From contig JAFZRN010000016.1 in assembly GCA_017619835.1 (NCBI GenBank), positions 1 to 52,554 of the forward strand: a stretch of 52,554 bases of DNA. Reading direction: 5' to 3'. Each line of letters begins with the position of its first letter. The first letter of the stretch is position 1. The notes beneath the pieces are model-generated. The model saw nothing but the letters and a program-made list of their open reading frames with translations, searched no databases and had not been told where the DNA came from. The translations under genes and the position numbers were made by a program. Below, in pieces: positions 7,744-15,261 of the stretch. Source of the stretch: Eubacterium sp. GTDB taxonomy: Bacteria > Bacillota > Clostridia > Lachnospirales > Lachnospiraceae.

Positions 7744-8949
7744 TCAGAATGACACAATCGTTTCCAAGACCTCTCGATCCACATGATATGGAACCCTTGC
7801 TATTCTTGCCGGTTCCGAAAGAATATCTTTTATTGAATTCTCAATTATTAAACTATACTCGAGCTCACTCATGCCGTTTAAGTCGCAGGTCATTCCGAGA
7901 AATGCTTTCAAATCCTCCATATCTCTGAAGCCCATTGCTCTGAAGAGTTCTCTTTTTTGCGCTTCATCCGCAAAGCTCATGAATCCGGGCTGGAATATAC
8001 CGCATGCGATACCGTGAGGGATTCTTGCTTCATAGGTCAGTCTGTAGCTTAATGCATGTGGAAGCGAAGTTCCCGCAATGGCGATAGCCCTGCCTGCAAT
8101 GTTTGAAGCTCTGAGCATATCCTCTAATATCTTAAGCTCGGTTGCTTCATCTGCGGCAGCTTTCTCCGGATCGGATTTTTCTCTTACATAATCGGAGATA
8201 TTGTTGGGATTATAATTCTTGTTATATCCCACCTTTCTCCTCCCGAGGATCACATCCTTACCTCTGCTCCAGAGCTTAAGTCCTTCCAGTGAGAGTGCTC
8301 TTGATTCCGGAGTAGCATGTGTATTGATGTAACTTTCGATCATGTGAGCCATCGCATCGATCGCGGTATTTCTGATCACCTCATATGGAGCATACATCAG
8401 ATATCTCGGATCAAGCAGCGAAAGCGAAGGAAATACTCTGTGGGGAAGACTTACCTTAGTCCTCAAGTCATCTCTTGAAAGTACCGATACACCGGTTGCC
8501 TCCGAACCTGTACCACAGGTAGTCGGTATACAGATCACCGGAAAACATATGGTCTGTCCGCTCACATCAAGCTCAGCTCTTCCGGTTTTCTTATCGGGCT
8601 TCCTATATAAAAAGTCCGAACCTTCACCGCTATAAAAAAGCAGCAGGGATATGGCCTTCGCCGCATCCATAGGTGAGCCACCGCCGATTCCGATCACAAA
8701 ATCGCAACCTCTGCTGATGCCTGCCTTTGCCGCTCTTTCAATTTCGAGAACCGGAGGATTTTCGCTAATCTCATCAAATACCATATACTCGGTGGCTGTC
8801 GCTTCGAGCACATTTTCAATGTCTCTCAATGCACCGTTTGCTTTTGCGGAATTTCTTCCTGTTACGATCAGTGCGCGTCTTCCGAGTCTTGCTATATCAG
8901 CCGCATGGTTCTCGACAGCATTTTGCTCTATATATGTTAATGTCTGCAT
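7744..8949 (-). CDS. Iron-containing alcohol dehydrogenase
   Basis: A 401-residue group III (iron-type) alcohol dehydrogenase, a soluble NAD(P)-dependent enzyme interconverting alcohols and aldehydes or ketones. The dinucleotide-binding GIGGGSPMD lies near residue 90 and TTCGTGSEATG near 145. The metal-binding region AIDAMAHMIES is near 196-203, with further histidines in LPHALSY and IPHGIACG (about 296-311). The length is normal for the family. AGGGG lies eight bases upstream of ATG 8949. It is the first gene of an operon with two DUF3298-like lipoproteins. The alcohol substrate cannot be read from the sequence. Confidence 0.92.
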   Translation of the reverse strand: MQTLTYIEQNAVENHAADIARLGRRALIVTGRNSAKANGALRDIENVLEATATEYMVFDEISENPPVLEIERAAKAGISRGCDFVIGIGGGSPMDAAKAISLLLFYSGEGSDFLYRKPDKKTGRAELDVSGQTICFPVICIPTTCGTGSEATGVSVLSRDDLRTKVSLPHRVFPSLSLLDPRYLMYAPYEVIRNTAIDAMAHMIESYINTHATPESRALSLEGLKLWSRGKDVILGRRKVGYNKNYNPNNISDYVREKSDPEKAAADEATELKILEDMLRASNIAGRAIAIAGTSLPHALSYRLTYEARIPHGIACGIFQPGFMSFADEAQKRELFRAMGFRDMEDLKAFLGMTCDLNGMSELEYSLIIENSIKDILSEPARIARVPYHVDREVLETIVSF

Positions 8950-9004
8950 CTTACACCCCTTTTATATCTTTTTGGCATACACAAAAAATCAATTTAACAT
9001 CGCT

Positions 9005-9013
9005 ATTGTATCA
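9005..9013 (-). promoter_or_regulatory. Extended -10 promoter for the dehydrogenase operon
   Basis: The minus strand reads TGATACAAT, about 55 bases before the start codon. As in the sister copy, the -35 position falls in the T-run of the upstream terminator. Confidence 0.6.
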
Positions 9014-9022
9014 TGAAACCAT

Positions 9023-9067
9023 ACGAAAAAAAAGATGACTTCCGAGACCATATCTCTTCTGTCATCT
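9023..9067 (-). terminator. Intrinsic terminator after thiZ
   Basis: On the minus strand GATGAC, an internal loop, GAGA, a TATGG loop, TCTC and GTCATC form a two-part hairpin followed by eight Ts. It begins a few bases after the thiZ stop. Confidence 0.8.
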
Positions 9068-9068
9068 C

Positions 9069-9809
9069 CTAATTCAGGAAGCTCATTATCTGCCTTTTAT
9101 ATTCGAGGAATTCATCTGTCAAAGTGAATTTCTGGCTTCGCGGCCGAGCCTCTTTTATGACGATCTCTTCGCTCAGTTCTGCCGGCTGTCCCTTCATTAT
9201 ATATATACGGTCGGAAAGCAGGATTGCTTCGTCGATATCATGAGTAATGAAGATCGTGGAAAGCTTTATCTCCTCCATGACCTTAAGGTACCACTCCTGT
9301 ACCGAGGTCCTTGTCAGAGTATCGAGCGCACTGAAGGGTTCATCGAGAAGTGCCACACTGTTACCACAAAGATAGGTTCTGAGAAGCGCAGCTCTCTGTC
9401 TCATTCCGCCCGAAAGCTGGGACGGATATTTGTCTTCTGTTCCATCCAGCCCGAACTGCGTAAAATGAGTTTCTGCCTCTGCTCTTGCCTGCTTCTTCGG
9501 CATTCCTTTAAGTATCAGCGGAAGAGCCACGTTATCGATCACGGTCTTATGCGGAAGAAGAAGATCCTTCTGAAGCATGTAGCTTAAGTTTCCCTTTTCT
9601 CCGGTGATATCCGCATTCTTCAGATATACCTTTCCCGAATCGGGAATCGTGAGTCCGGAAAGCACATTGAAGAGTGTTGTCTTACCGACTCCGCTCACAC
9701 CAAGAAGACTTACCAGCTCACCCTCATTAAGGGTGAGCGATATGTCTCCGAGAACTTGTTTATCCGTATACGATTTAGCTATGTGCTCCGCACGCAGAAT
9801 TTCGTTCAT
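9069..9809 (-). CDS. thiZ: Thiamine-precursor ABC transporter ATPase (ThiZ-like)
   Basis: A 246-residue ATPase of the nitrate/sulfonate/taurine (SsuB/TauB) class. Walker A is GVSGVGKTT (37-45), the Q-loop Gln is near 80, the signature is LSGGMRQR (132-139), Walker B is VALLDEP (152-158), and the H-loop is in FITHDIDEA. It starts two bases after the stop of the substrate-binding protein gene and is the last gene of an operon under a TPP riboswitch. The riboswitch and the THI5/NMT1-like binding protein assign this otherwise generic ATPase to uptake of a thiamine pyrimidine precursor. Confidence 0.88.
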   Translation of the reverse strand: MNEILRAEHIAKSYTDKQVLGDISLTLNEGELVSLLGVSGVGKTTLFNVLSGLTIPDSGKVYLKNADITGEKGNLSYMLQKDLLLPHKTVIDNVALPLILKGMPKKQARAEAETHFTQFGLDGTEDKYPSQLSGGMRQRAALLRTYLCGNSVALLDEPFSALDTLTRTSVQEWYLKVMEEIKLSTIFITHDIDEAILLSDRIYIMKGQPAELSEEIVIKEARPRSQKFTLTDEFLEYKRQIMSFLN

Positions 9810-9811
9810 AC

Positions 9812-10846
9812 TTACTCCGGTAAATAATCATTAGTAAATCCGTAACCTGCAGGGATTTCTTCAGAAAGTTCATTATCGCTTAGCCATTTGAAGAATGCAT
9901 CCCATCTTGTCTGATCGATGTAACCCCATCTTGCCACCTCTGCCTTATACTGAGGTGAAAGCCATTCCTGACTCTCCTTAACAAGTGCTTTATCCAGCTC
10001 GGGAACCTGCTCACACAGGATCTCTGCAGCTTTGTCCGGATCATTTACAGCAAACTCATAGCCCTTCTTAAGAGCTCCGAGAAATGCCTTCACAACGTCG
10101 GGATTCTCCTTAGCCCAATCAGAATTAGTGATAACAACCGGGCTGTAGTAATCAAACTCAGGAGTGATATCCTTGAAGTAGAAGATATTGGTGTCGAGAC
10201 CTGCCTGCTTGCATGATATACCTGCCCATGCATAGTAAACCCAGATTGCATCTATGTCCTGCTGAAGAGCAGCCGGCTCATTTTCAACATACTCGGGAAT
10301 GAGGTTGACCTTTGAAAAGTCTCCGCCATCTGCTTCGACTACATTCTGAAGCATTGCCTTCTCAACCGGAAGATCCCATGTTGCATAATTCTTTCCTTCG
10401 AGACCCTTCGGTGAATCGATACCATCCTCTTTTAAGGAAATGATTCCGGAAGTGTTATGCTGTATCAGAGCAGCAACTGCCTCAACGGGAATCTTTTCTT
10501 CAGAAGTAAATACAGGTGCGAGATAATCCTGGAAATCAACTCCGAACTGTGCCTGACCGGAAGCAACCATCGTTGTCGCACCATCTTCAGGCGGCTGAAC
10601 GATATTCACCTTAAGACCTGCCTCTTCAAAATATCCTTCACTCTGGGCAACATATAAACCGGTATGGTTTGTATTAGGTGTCCAGTCGAGAACAAAAGTG
10701 ATCTCGGTAAGTTCCTTGTTATCAGCTTTTGCTTCGCCTTCATTTGAAGACTGAGCCGAACCGCCACAGGCTGAAAGCCCAAGTGCCATAGCACCGGCAA
10801 GTGTAAGTGTTAATAATTTCTTTGTTACTGTTTTCATGTTTATCAT
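9812..10846 (-). CDS. thiY: Pyrimidine-precursor substrate-binding lipoprotein (ThiY/NMT1-like)
   Basis: This lipoprotein has an LSAC lipobox (Cys 27 from the chosen start). The mature part begins ITFVLDWTPNTNHTGLYVA, the hallmark of the THI5/NMT1-like family that binds hydroxymethyl- or formylaminopyrimidine. The helical C-terminal half is usual. ATG 10846 (MINMKTV) is four bases from an AGGAG and ATG 10837 is 13 bases away; both give the same mature protein. The frame extends further upstream to 10867 without ribosome-binding support. An inverted repeat separates the gene from the permease upstream. It delivers substrate to ThiX/ThiZ at the outer face of the membrane. Confidence 0.9.
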   Translation of the reverse strand: MINMKTVTKKLLTLTLAGAMALGLSACGGSAQSSNEGEAKADNKELTEITFVLDWTPNTNHTGLYVAQSEGYFEEAGLKVNIVQPPEDGATTMVASGQAQFGVDFQDYLAPVFTSEEKIPVEAVAALIQHNTSGIISLKEDGIDSPKGLEGKNYATWDLPVEKAMLQNVVEADGGDFSKVNLIPEYVENEPAALQQDIDAIWVYYAWAGISCKQAGLDTNIFYFKDITPEFDYYSPVVITNSDWAKENPDVVKAFLGALKKGYEFAVNDPDKAAEILCEQVPELDKALVKESQEWLSPQYKAEVARWGYIDQTRWDAFFKWLSDNELSEEIPAGYGFTNDYLPE

Positions 10847-10860
10847 TTCTCTCCTTTTTG

Positions 10861-10889
10861 GTGACAAACAGTTCAGATCTGTTTGTCAC
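10861..10889. repeat. GTGACAAACAG inverted repeat (hairpin) between thiX and thiY
   Basis: An 11-bp perfect inverted repeat, GTGACAAACAG and CTGTTTGTCAC, around a seven-base centre. It starts right after the thiX stop codon. A near-identical element follows the fumarase beta gene (46399-46427) and a related one lies at 38853-38887. There is no T-run, so it is not a standard terminator. It could stabilise or process the thi mRNA between membrane subunit and binding protein. Confidence 0.75.
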
Positions 10890-10891
10890 AT

Positions 10892-11665
10892 TTATTCTTC
10901 ATCCTGAGTATGTTCCCACGGCATCATCCTGTACTGCAGATATTTTACCAGCGCCATCAAGAGAAGGCTTATCGCAGATACAAAGAATATAACCGCAAAC
11001 ATCTTATCGTAGGATAAAGATTTTTTAACTCTTGTCATATATACGCCAAGGCCGCTGAAGCCGCCCAGCCATTCCGCGATTACCGCACCGACTATTGAGT
11101 AGGCAACCGCGATCTTAAGTCCCGAGAAGAATTCTCCGAGAGCACTCGGAAATTTTACGTGCCAGAATATCTGCCAGCGGCTTGCCTTCATTGAATCCAT
11201 AAGCTTTATCATGTCGGGGTCGACCGATTCAAAACCTTCAAGAAGTCCGACTGCCATCGGGAAGAAAGCAACCAGCACGACCAGGATAACCTTCGGTGTT
11301 ACTCCGTATGAAAACCAGAGTATCAGAAGCGGAGCGATTGCAACCGGCGGTATCGTCTGCGTGATGACCAGTATCGGATACAGCGCTTTTTTTGCAATCG
11401 GAAATGTATCCATTACCGCTGCGCATCCGAAGCCCAATAGCACTCCGATGGTAAGTCCCAGTACAGCCTCTATCAGAGTTATCCTCGCATGACTTATCAA
11501 AAGAGGAAAATCAAAGATAAAAGCTCTGACCACTTCAACCGGTGACGGAAGCATATATCCCGGAACCAGTTCAAAGGAACAGGCAACCTGCCATATAAGG
11601 ATCAGCACCGCTATAACAATAAACGGAATACGCCAATCTCCTTTTTTTCGTTTATCTTTTTTCAT
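10892..11665 (-). CDS. thiX: Thiamine-precursor ABC transporter permease (ThiX-like)
   Basis: A 257-residue BPD-type inner-membrane permease with about six transmembrane segments (first near 14-30). The cytoplasmic EAA loop near 165-190 reads MDSMKASRWQIFWHVKFPSA. This is the SsuC/TauC/ThiX family. The N-terminal MKKDKRKKGD is a positively charged cytoplasmic start. It lies between the YkoF-like gene and the binding protein in a riboswitch-controlled operon, which assigns it to thiamine-precursor import. Confidence 0.88.
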   Translation of the reverse strand: MKKDKRKKGDWRIPFIVIAVLILIWQVACSFELVPGYMLPSPVEVVRAFIFDFPLLISHARITLIEAVLGLTIGVLLGFGCAAVMDTFPIAKKALYPILVITQTIPPVAIAPLLILWFSYGVTPKVILVVLVAFFPMAVGLLEGFESVDPDMIKLMDSMKASRWQIFWHVKFPSALGEFFSGLKIAVAYSIVGAVIAEWLGGFSGLGVYMTRVKKSLSYDKMFAVIFFVSAISLLLMALVKYLQYRMMPWEHTQDEE

Positions 11666-11704
11666 TCAAATATTCCTATCAAATATCCTTTTCTCAGGAT
11701 GACC

Positions 11705-12028
11705 TTATGCAACAGAATGCTTTGCATAATCATTCTTATGATGCTTTGAAGTCTTACGTTCGATAGTAAGAACCTGACCCTCGGGTCTGAAATCAATCTT
11801 CACATAGCTGAGCACACTTGGTGCACCTGCTTCAACTGCAATAAGCTGACAATTCTTAACGATCTCCATCAGCTCCTCATAATCTCCCTCGATAGCTGTT
11901 TCACAGGGACCGACATAATAGTTAAGACCGGTACTTCTGATATAATCGATCACCGCATCAACTATTCTGATCAGCTCCTCATCATCTTTTGCCTTAGGTA
12001 AAACCTGGATTGCAACACTTGCGTTCAT
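11705..12028 (-). CDS. Thiamine-binding protein, MTH1187/YkoF family
   Basis: A 107-residue soluble ferredoxin-fold protein of the MTH1187/YkoF family (former DUF77). It begins MNASVAIQVLP and contains a conserved 'YYVGPCETAIEGDYEELM' segment. YkoF-type proteins bind thiamine or its pyrimidine. The frame can be extended to 12085, but that extension runs through the riboswitch terminator. ATG 12028 has AGGAGG at 12035-12040, so the shorter form is chosen. It is the first gene behind the TPP riboswitch. Its placement with thiXYZ is common in Firmicutes and supports a role in thiamine handling. Confidence 0.88.
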   Translation of the reverse strand: MNASVAIQVLPKAKDDEELIRIVDAVIDYIRSTGLNYYVGPCETAIEGDYEELMEIVKNCQLIAVEAGAPSVLSYVKIDFRPEGQVLTIERKTSKHHKNDYAKHSVA

Positions 12029-12062
12029 ACTTTTCCTCCTTCTTAAACCGGGATCTAACCTC

Positions 12063-12103
12063 AAAAAGATAAGGGCGTTCTTCAAAAGGAAGAACGCCCT
12101 TAG
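12063..12103 (-). terminator. Expression-platform terminator of the TPP riboswitch
   Basis: A 13-bp stem, TAAGGGCGTTCTT against AAGAACGCCCTTA, with a short loop and a TCTTTTT tail. It lies between the aptamer and the first gene. In this position it would stop transcription when TPP is bound. Confidence 0.88.
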
Positions 12104-12118
12104 TCATCATTTTTTTAG

Positions 12119-12238
12119 CTCCCTACGCCGGCATTATCCGGATCAGGTTCTGGGTTTCTCCCATAGGATTAACAGCAGCTGCTCACACTTTGTAAGCATA
12201 TCTGTTTCTCAGCCTGGTTCACCAAGCACTCCCGTTTA
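12119..12238 (-). promoter_or_regulatory. TPP (THI-box) riboswitch
   Basis: On the minus strand the aptamer has GGGAGTGC, then CTGAGA, then ACCTGATCCGGATAATGCC, then GGCGTAGGGA: the conserved THI-box core in the correct order. The segment between CTGAGA and ACCTGATC is long (over 50 bases) and contains its own CAGCTGCTG and GGGAGAAACCC elements, consistent with an extended P3 arm. It precedes the terminator and the thiamine-precursor uptake operon, so it should switch the operon off when thiamine pyrophosphate is abundant. Confidence 0.96.
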
Positions 12239-12256
12239 TTATTTAATTACCGGACG

Positions 12257-12285
12257 ATTATATTATCATTGCCGGCGATTGTCAA
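12257..12285 (-). promoter_or_regulatory. Strong sigma-A promoter of the thi operon
   Basis: TTGACA and TATAAT, both perfect consensus, are separated by 17 bases on the minus strand. The predicted start lies a few bases before the riboswitch aptamer. Confidence 0.9.
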
Positions 12286-12308
12286 GAATTTCGAAATCAT
12301 TTTCCTGA

Positions 12309-13427
12309 CTATTTTTTAATCTTTATCTTTTTAGCCTTGCTCCATGCTGAGAAATACTGCTCACCACGATTGTCTGTCATGTAAGTACGAATCCTTACAT
12401 AGTATGTCTTTTTCTTCTTAAGACCCATTAAGGTATAAGTCGACTGAAGGTAATCTGAATTCTCGATTGTTACAGTCTTCTTTTTCTTCTTAAAGTTCTT
12501 TGAAGTTGAATACTGAATCTGATATCCTGCTGCATCCCCCATTGACTTGATACCAAACTTTACATCCAGTAACTTGCCTTTTTTATTCTTAAGCTTTTTG
12601 ATGGTTGTGGTAGCAAGCGGAGAAGTAGTTGTCTTTATCGTATATGTTCCATAAGTATATGTGTCTTCATAATTTCTCGGACGTCTGCTTATGGTAATAT
12701 AATACGTTCCTGCCGGACAGAATACTTTCTCGGTATCTGTTTTTTCTGCAAAGCTGAAATCCTTCTTTACGGTATTGTTAGTATTGATGATTTCCATCTT
12801 AAGACCGTTTGTACGGTTTGTAAGATCAACGGTCAGCATTACATTACCTTTGATATCAACTTTATAAACATCCGACTCACTGTTGAGAGCAATATGTCCT
12901 GTATAAACACTTCCAAATGGAAGAGCTATAGGATTGGCCTGGCTGTCATGAGGATTCTGAAGATTATCAACAACCGTCTCATTTGAATCCTCATATGAGG
13001 TCGTAATGATATAATTTGAAGGATTATTATCATTTGCTTTTGTATCTACATACAGATAATAATCACCTGCAAGAAGATCAACAGTGAAAACTCCGCTGTC
13101 AGTACCACCGGAATTATCTCTAACACCAACATTTGCGAGTTCTTTTCCATCACAGTCTTTCAATGTAACTCCACCGTGATAGCCCCAGCTGTATCCGCTG
13201 CCCTCTTTAAATCCGATCTGAACTGTAAGTGTTCCGGATTTTTTGAGTGTAAATGTATACTTTGCGTTTACGCCGGTCTCTGTTGTAAGAGTTTCCGAAA
13301 ATGTACTATTAAGCGTAATTGGTTTGGTAAATGCAACTACATCCTCTGCATTTACGGTTTTCACCGGAATTAATAATGCCAAAAGAACTAGCACTGCTGT
13401 TACTGCACTTTTAACATACTTTTTCAT
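12309..13427 (-). CDS. Secreted protein with PPC-like repeats and an Fn3-like C-terminus
   Basis: A 372-residue exported protein. Residues 1-27 form a signal peptide ending near VNAED. Two beta-rich modules (about 35-145 and 160-270), with 'LAGDYYLYVDT' and 'PAGTYYITISR' strands, resemble bacterial pre-peptidase C-terminal (PPC) domains. The C-terminal 90 residues (GYQIQYSTSKNFKKKKKTVTI, then KKKTYYVRIRTY) form an Fn3-like domain typical of surface proteins in this family. The C-terminus is extremely Lys-rich (KAKKIKIKK), which suits binding to anionic wall polymers. It is the last gene after the amidase and AIM24 genes, 22 bases behind the latter. The binding target is unknown. Confidence 0.82.
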   Translation of the reverse strand: MKKYVKSAVTAVLVLLALLIPVKTVNAEDVVAFTKPITLNSTFSETLTTETGVNAKYTFTLKKSGTLTVQIGFKEGSGYSWGYHGGVTLKDCDGKELANVGVRDNSGGTDSGVFTVDLLAGDYYLYVDTKANDNNPSNYIITTSYEDSNETVVDNLQNPHDSQANPIALPFGSVYTGHIALNSESDVYKVDIKGNVMLTVDLTNRTNGLKMEIINTNNTVKKDFSFAEKTDTEKVFCPAGTYYITISRRPRNYEDTYTYGTYTIKTTTSPLATTTIKKLKNKKGKLLDVKFGIKSMGDAAGYQIQYSTSKNFKKKKKTVTIENSDYLQSTYTLMGLKKKKTYYVRIRTYMTDNRGEQYFSAWSKAKKIKIKK

Positions 13428-13449
13428 TTATTTACGACCTCCGAAAGAT

Positions 13450-14127
13450 TTAGTTACCTGTAACAATATAAGGCTGGATTGCTCCTGCAAGACTTGAAGC
13501 AGGCATTGTCTGAACCCAAACATGTCCCGGACCTGTTACAACAGTGTTGAAAAGTCCTTCGCCACCAAATGCGATATTCTTAAGACCCTTAACAGTCTGA
13601 ATATCCATCTGAACAGTCTCTGTCATAGCTGCAAGATGTCCTGTATCAAGAACGAGCTGCTGACCCGGCTGAAGCTCATACTCTACAACATGTCCGTCGA
13701 ACTCTGCAAATGCAACGCCCTGTCCGGAAACCTTCTGCATGATGAAACCTTCACCACCGAAGAAACCTGCGCCGAGCTTTTTCTTAAAATGAATAGAAAG
13801 CTCTACATTACCAACAGATGCAAGAAATGCTGACTTCTGGAAAACCATGCTGTTTCCGGGAGCGATCTCGAAAGCTCTGATTGATCCTGGGAAGCTTGAT
13901 GCACAAGCGATCATGCCTGCGCCGCCCTCAGCTGTGTAAATGTTCTGGAAAACAGACTCTCCTGAAACTGCACGGCTGAACATCTTTCCAAGTCCGCCAC
14001 CTGATGTCTGCATCTTCATGTTCGGTGTCATCCATGACATTCCACCGCCCTCAGTTACAACCTTCTCCCCTGCATCAAGATTGATGATAACAACAGGAAG
14101 TGTTCCACCTTCAATTGAATAATTCAT
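13450..14127 (-). CDS. AIM24/TIGR00266 family protein
   Basis: A 225-residue soluble beta-rich protein beginning MNYSIEGGTLPVVIINL and continuing with the 'EKVVTEGGGMSWM' and 'GGEGFIMQKVSGQGVAFAEF' Gly-rich strands that define the AIM24/TIGR00266 (bacterial YtrP/TerD-neighbour) family. The function in bacteria is not established; the family name comes from a yeast mitochondrial inner-membrane protein. GGGAGG precedes the start. It sits between the amidase and the PPC/Fn3-like secreted protein, within about 30 bases on each side, so it is probably in an operon with cell-wall functions. Confidence 0.85.
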   Translation of the reverse strand: MNYSIEGGTLPVVIINLDAGEKVVTEGGGMSWMTPNMKMQTSGGGLGKMFSRAVSGESVFQNIYTAEGGAGMIACASSFPGSIRAFEIAPGNSMVFQKSAFLASVGNVELSIHFKKKLGAGFFGGEGFIMQKVSGQGVAFAEFDGHVVEYELQPGQQLVLDTGHLAAMTETVQMDIQTVKGLKNIAFGGEGLFNTVVTGPGHVWVQTMPASSLAGAIQPYIVTGN

Positions 14128-14158
14128 ACACTAGTTACCTCCCTTAGTATATAGTTTT

Positions 14159-15226
14159 TTATTTATATCCGAAGTACTTATTGATTCCTTTGACCATTCC
14201 CGTGACCATCTTCTTCTGCATATCCGGATCGTTCAGAAGAACATCTTCAGTAGGATTACTCATGAAACCACATTCTATAAGTACTGTCGGTATAGTGCTC
14301 CAGTTAGTTCCGCTAAGATCATTTCTTACCACAATACCACGGTTAGCTATACCGGTTTCCTTGCAGTAATACTTTATAAGTTTCTTAGCAAGCTTCTTTG
14401 ATTCTTTTGCTTTATTCTTAATCGGATAAGGATTAGCTTCTGACGGATAGAGGACCGAAACACCTCTTAAGGAGCTGTCCGTCCAGCTGTCGGCATGAAT
14501 TCTGATACAGATATCCGAACCACTCTTGTTTCCCTTAATTGCACGCTCAACATTACTGATGTTGACATTATTCTTAGTCCTGCTCATCTCAACATCATAA
14601 CCCTGAGCAAGCAGTTCTTTTTTCAGCTTCTTTGCAACAGTAAGGGTAAATTTATATTCCGGAATCTTTGTCGAAACACCGGCGCATCCGCCCGAAACCT
14701 TGTACTTGGTCTGGGAGCTTCCCGGTCCGACAGGTTCCATTCCGAGATTGGCACTTGCCTGATGTCCCGGATCGATATAAACCTTCTTCTTACCCTTGAT
14801 TTTTATTTTCGCAGAGGTAACCGACTTAGTCAATACTTTTCCATCAACTGTTGCTGAAAATGTCGCCGTTACCTTTACCTTTCCGACCACCTTACCCTTA
14901 AGGACACCCTTCTTGGATATACTTGCATACTTCTTATTCGAAACCTTATATTCAACACTGACTCCCTCAGGAGCATTAGTGGTTATAGTCTTCTTCTTCG
15001 TAGCCTTAAGAGATTTCGGTACATTCGAAAGCTCAGGAACAAATGCATCCCAGACTTCCTTAGTTACCGTCCCCTCTTCCTTCTTAACTTCAGTCGTCTC
15101 AGTAGTCTCCGTTGTCGCCTCAGTACTACCCTCCGCAGCCCAGGCCTTACCACTCACGCTACTAATAACCAAAACAACCATCAAGGCAAGTATTGCCAAT
15201 TTCACAAATCTATCTCTCATATTCAT
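14159..15226 (-). CDS. N-acetylmuramoyl-L-alanine amidase (Amidase_3)
   Basis: A secreted zinc amidase that cleaves the bond between MurNAc and the stem peptide of peptidoglycan. A signal peptide (about 1-31) and a Thr/Glu linker precede a Lys-rich Ig/BIG2-like domain (about 65-145: KATKKKTITTNAPEG). The Amidase_3 catalytic domain follows (about 148-355). Visible zinc/catalytic residues are His155 (IDPGHQ), Glu190, His244 (RIHADS) and Glu318 (LIECGFMSN). ATG 15220 is an alternative start six bases in; both have AAGGA-type sites. It lies 33 bases after a class-A-like serine hydrolase gene. The pair suggests a wall-remodelling function. Confidence 0.92.
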   Translation of the reverse strand: MNMRDRFVKLAILALMVVLVISSVSGKAWAAEGSTEATTETTETTEVKKEEGTVTKEVWDAFVPELSNVPKSLKATKKKTITTNAPEGVSVEYKVSNKKYASISKKGVLKGKVVGKVKVTATFSATVDGKVLTKSVTSAKIKIKGKKKVYIDPGHQASANLGMEPVGPGSSQTKYKVSGGCAGVSTKIPEYKFTLTVAKKLKKELLAQGYDVEMSRTKNNVNISNVERAIKGNKSGSDICIRIHADSWTDSSLRGVSVLYPSEANPYPIKNKAKESKKLAKKLIKYYCKETGIANRGIVVRNDLSGTNWSTIPTVLIECGFMSNPTEDVLLNDPDMQKKMVTGMVKGINKYFGYK

Positions 15227-15248
15227 CCTTAATTCCTTTTCTTCTTTT

Positions 15249-15261
15249 GCAGCATCCGTTT
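15249..15261 (-). repeat. Tail fragment of the 107-nt structured repeat
   Basis: The minus strand reads AAACGGATGCTGC directly at the stop codon of the serine hydrolase gene. The last 13 bases of the 107-nt repeat are AAACGGACGCTGC. The match is 12 of 13 and is preceded by an AATTA similar to the full copies. With the full copy at 16145-16251 it flanks the hydrolase gene as a direct repeat. Confidence 0.55.

Larger units (their letters stand above)
8950..9069 (-). repeat. Terminator-promoter repeat, copy B (copy A at 4061-4190)
   Basis: This is the sister of 4061-4190. It contains the thiZ terminator, an extended -10 and the ribosome-binding region of the dehydrogenase gene. Because this copy lies in front of an intact dehydrogenase, it is probably the ancestral arrangement. 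Confidence 0.8.

Noticed and set aside
10861-10889. Intrinsic terminator within the thi operon
   Set aside because: No T-run follows on the coding strand, and the downstream genes are needed for the same transporter.
12029-12085. N-terminal extension of the YkoF-like protein
   Set aside because: It lies in the riboswitch terminator and its 3' flank, and the internal ATG has the proper ribosome binding site.
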